Below, piece by piece: positions 6,943-7,245 of a stretch of 7,245 nucleotides of DNA. The DNA is taken from the NCBI GenBank assembly GCA_021795795.1, contig JAJYPA010000425.1, forward strand, positions 1 to 7,245, written 5' to 3'. A program made the translations under genes and the position numbers. The notes beneath the pieces were generated by a model, which made no database searches, had not been told where the DNA came from, and saw only the letters and a list, made by a program, of their open reading frames with translations. Origin of the DNA: Pseudomonadota bacterium (GTDB lineage Bacteria > Pseudomonadota > Gammaproteobacteria > Halothiobacillales > Halothiobacillaceae). Within the stretch, counting starts at the first letter, position 1, and each line of letters opens with the position of its first letter.

Positions 6943-7245
6943 AAACATATCTGACGATAGATTTAAAAGTGCATAAAGCCAGTATGCTGCAAAGCCTCTC
7001 AGTCATTTCAGCTGCTCCGGTGTTTGCAGCCGTGATGGCCATGCACGCCCTAGACAAAAAACTGGGGGGTGCCTTATCTGTACAGGGTGTGGGCATTATC
7101 CATAAAGACGCAAAACCATGGATCGAGCAAATGCCAACCATGAAGGGGTATCTGCTCCAGGAGATCGTGCAGAAGCGCGGGGCATACCCATTCAGCAGCA
7201 AATCAAATCCTACACAGAACTCCATGCAACCAATGGCACTCACCG
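6939..7245 (+). CDS. cas5f: Cas5f (Csy2) subunit of type I-F Cascade, N-terminal part (cut by window edge)
   Basis: The GTG at 6939 overlaps the cas8f stop (GTGA, 4-bp overlap) and follows GGAG (6927-6930) at 8 bases, so the two are translationally coupled. The frame is open for 102 codons to the window end. The protein begins TYLTIDLKVHKASML, then a hydrophobic helix (PVFAAVMAMHALDKKLG), then LSVQGVGIIHKDAKPWIEQ. This follows the Csy2 layout: a first beta strand with L-x-I-x-x-A, a helix ending F-x-x-A-L-x-R-K-L, and a strand reading GVGIV followed by a basic segment. In I-F Cascade, Csy2 caps the crRNA 5' end together with Csy1. The usual NANAxSSPLTxGFP motif is much changed, so this subunit is as divergent as its partner. 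csy3 and cas6f would be expected next. Confidence 0.75.
   Translation, partial: MKTYLTIDLKVHKASMLQSLSVISAAPVFAAVMAMHALDKKLGGALSVQGVGIIHKDAKPWIEQMPTMKGYLLQEIVQKRGAYPFSSKSNPTQNSMQPMALT

Noticed and set aside
6340..6948. Antisense open frame of about 200 codons across the end of cas8f.
   Set aside because: It has no recognisable domain and lies fully inside a gene supported by its ribosome binding site, its coupling to cas5f and its Csy1-like blocks.

Overview
The window looks like bacterial (proteobacterial) accessory DNA carrying part of a type I-F-like CRISPR-Cas system. The genus cannot be fixed from the sequence. An acidophilic gammaproteobacterium such as Acidithiobacillus, and a plasmid or integrative element, would fit, but that is only a guess. 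No CRISPR array, tRNA, rRNA, transposase or integrase is visible.

Left part (1-1342, + strand). First comes the C-terminal end of a gene that looks like a PPP-type Ser/Thr phosphatase. It is followed by an intact calcineurin-like metallophosphoesterase. Next is a short stretch of gene debris: the first ~24 codons of a predicted 3'-5' exoribonuclease, joined directly to an internal piece of a second, diverged metallophosphoesterase. A doubtful 19-codon ORF lies between this debris and the cas genes. This zone looks like the scarred edge of the CRISPR module.

Middle (1343-5343, - strand). This is a two-gene operon. The promoter-proximal gene encodes a BrxR/CapW-like regulator (winged HTH, WYL, C-terminal extension domain). 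Two bases after its stop begins cas2-3, the I-F fusion of a Cas2-like domain with the HD nuclease and superfamily 2 helicase. In ordinary I-F loci cas1 sits just upstream of cas2-3; here the regulator occupies that place and no cas1 is present in the window.

Right part (5344-7245). An AT-rich divergent intergenic region of 150 bp holds a perfect 8-bp inverted repeat and a good candidate promoter. It drives a rightward operon of a divergent cas8f (csy1) and, overlapping it by 4 bp, cas5f (csy2), which runs off the window. cas7f (csy3), cas6f (csy4) and an array would be expected just beyond the right edge.

Working model (inference): the Cascade operon and the nuclease operon are transcribed divergently from one control region. 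The WYL protein probably senses a ligand and represses one or both operons. If no cas1 exists nearby, the system can interfere but cannot acquire spacers by itself.
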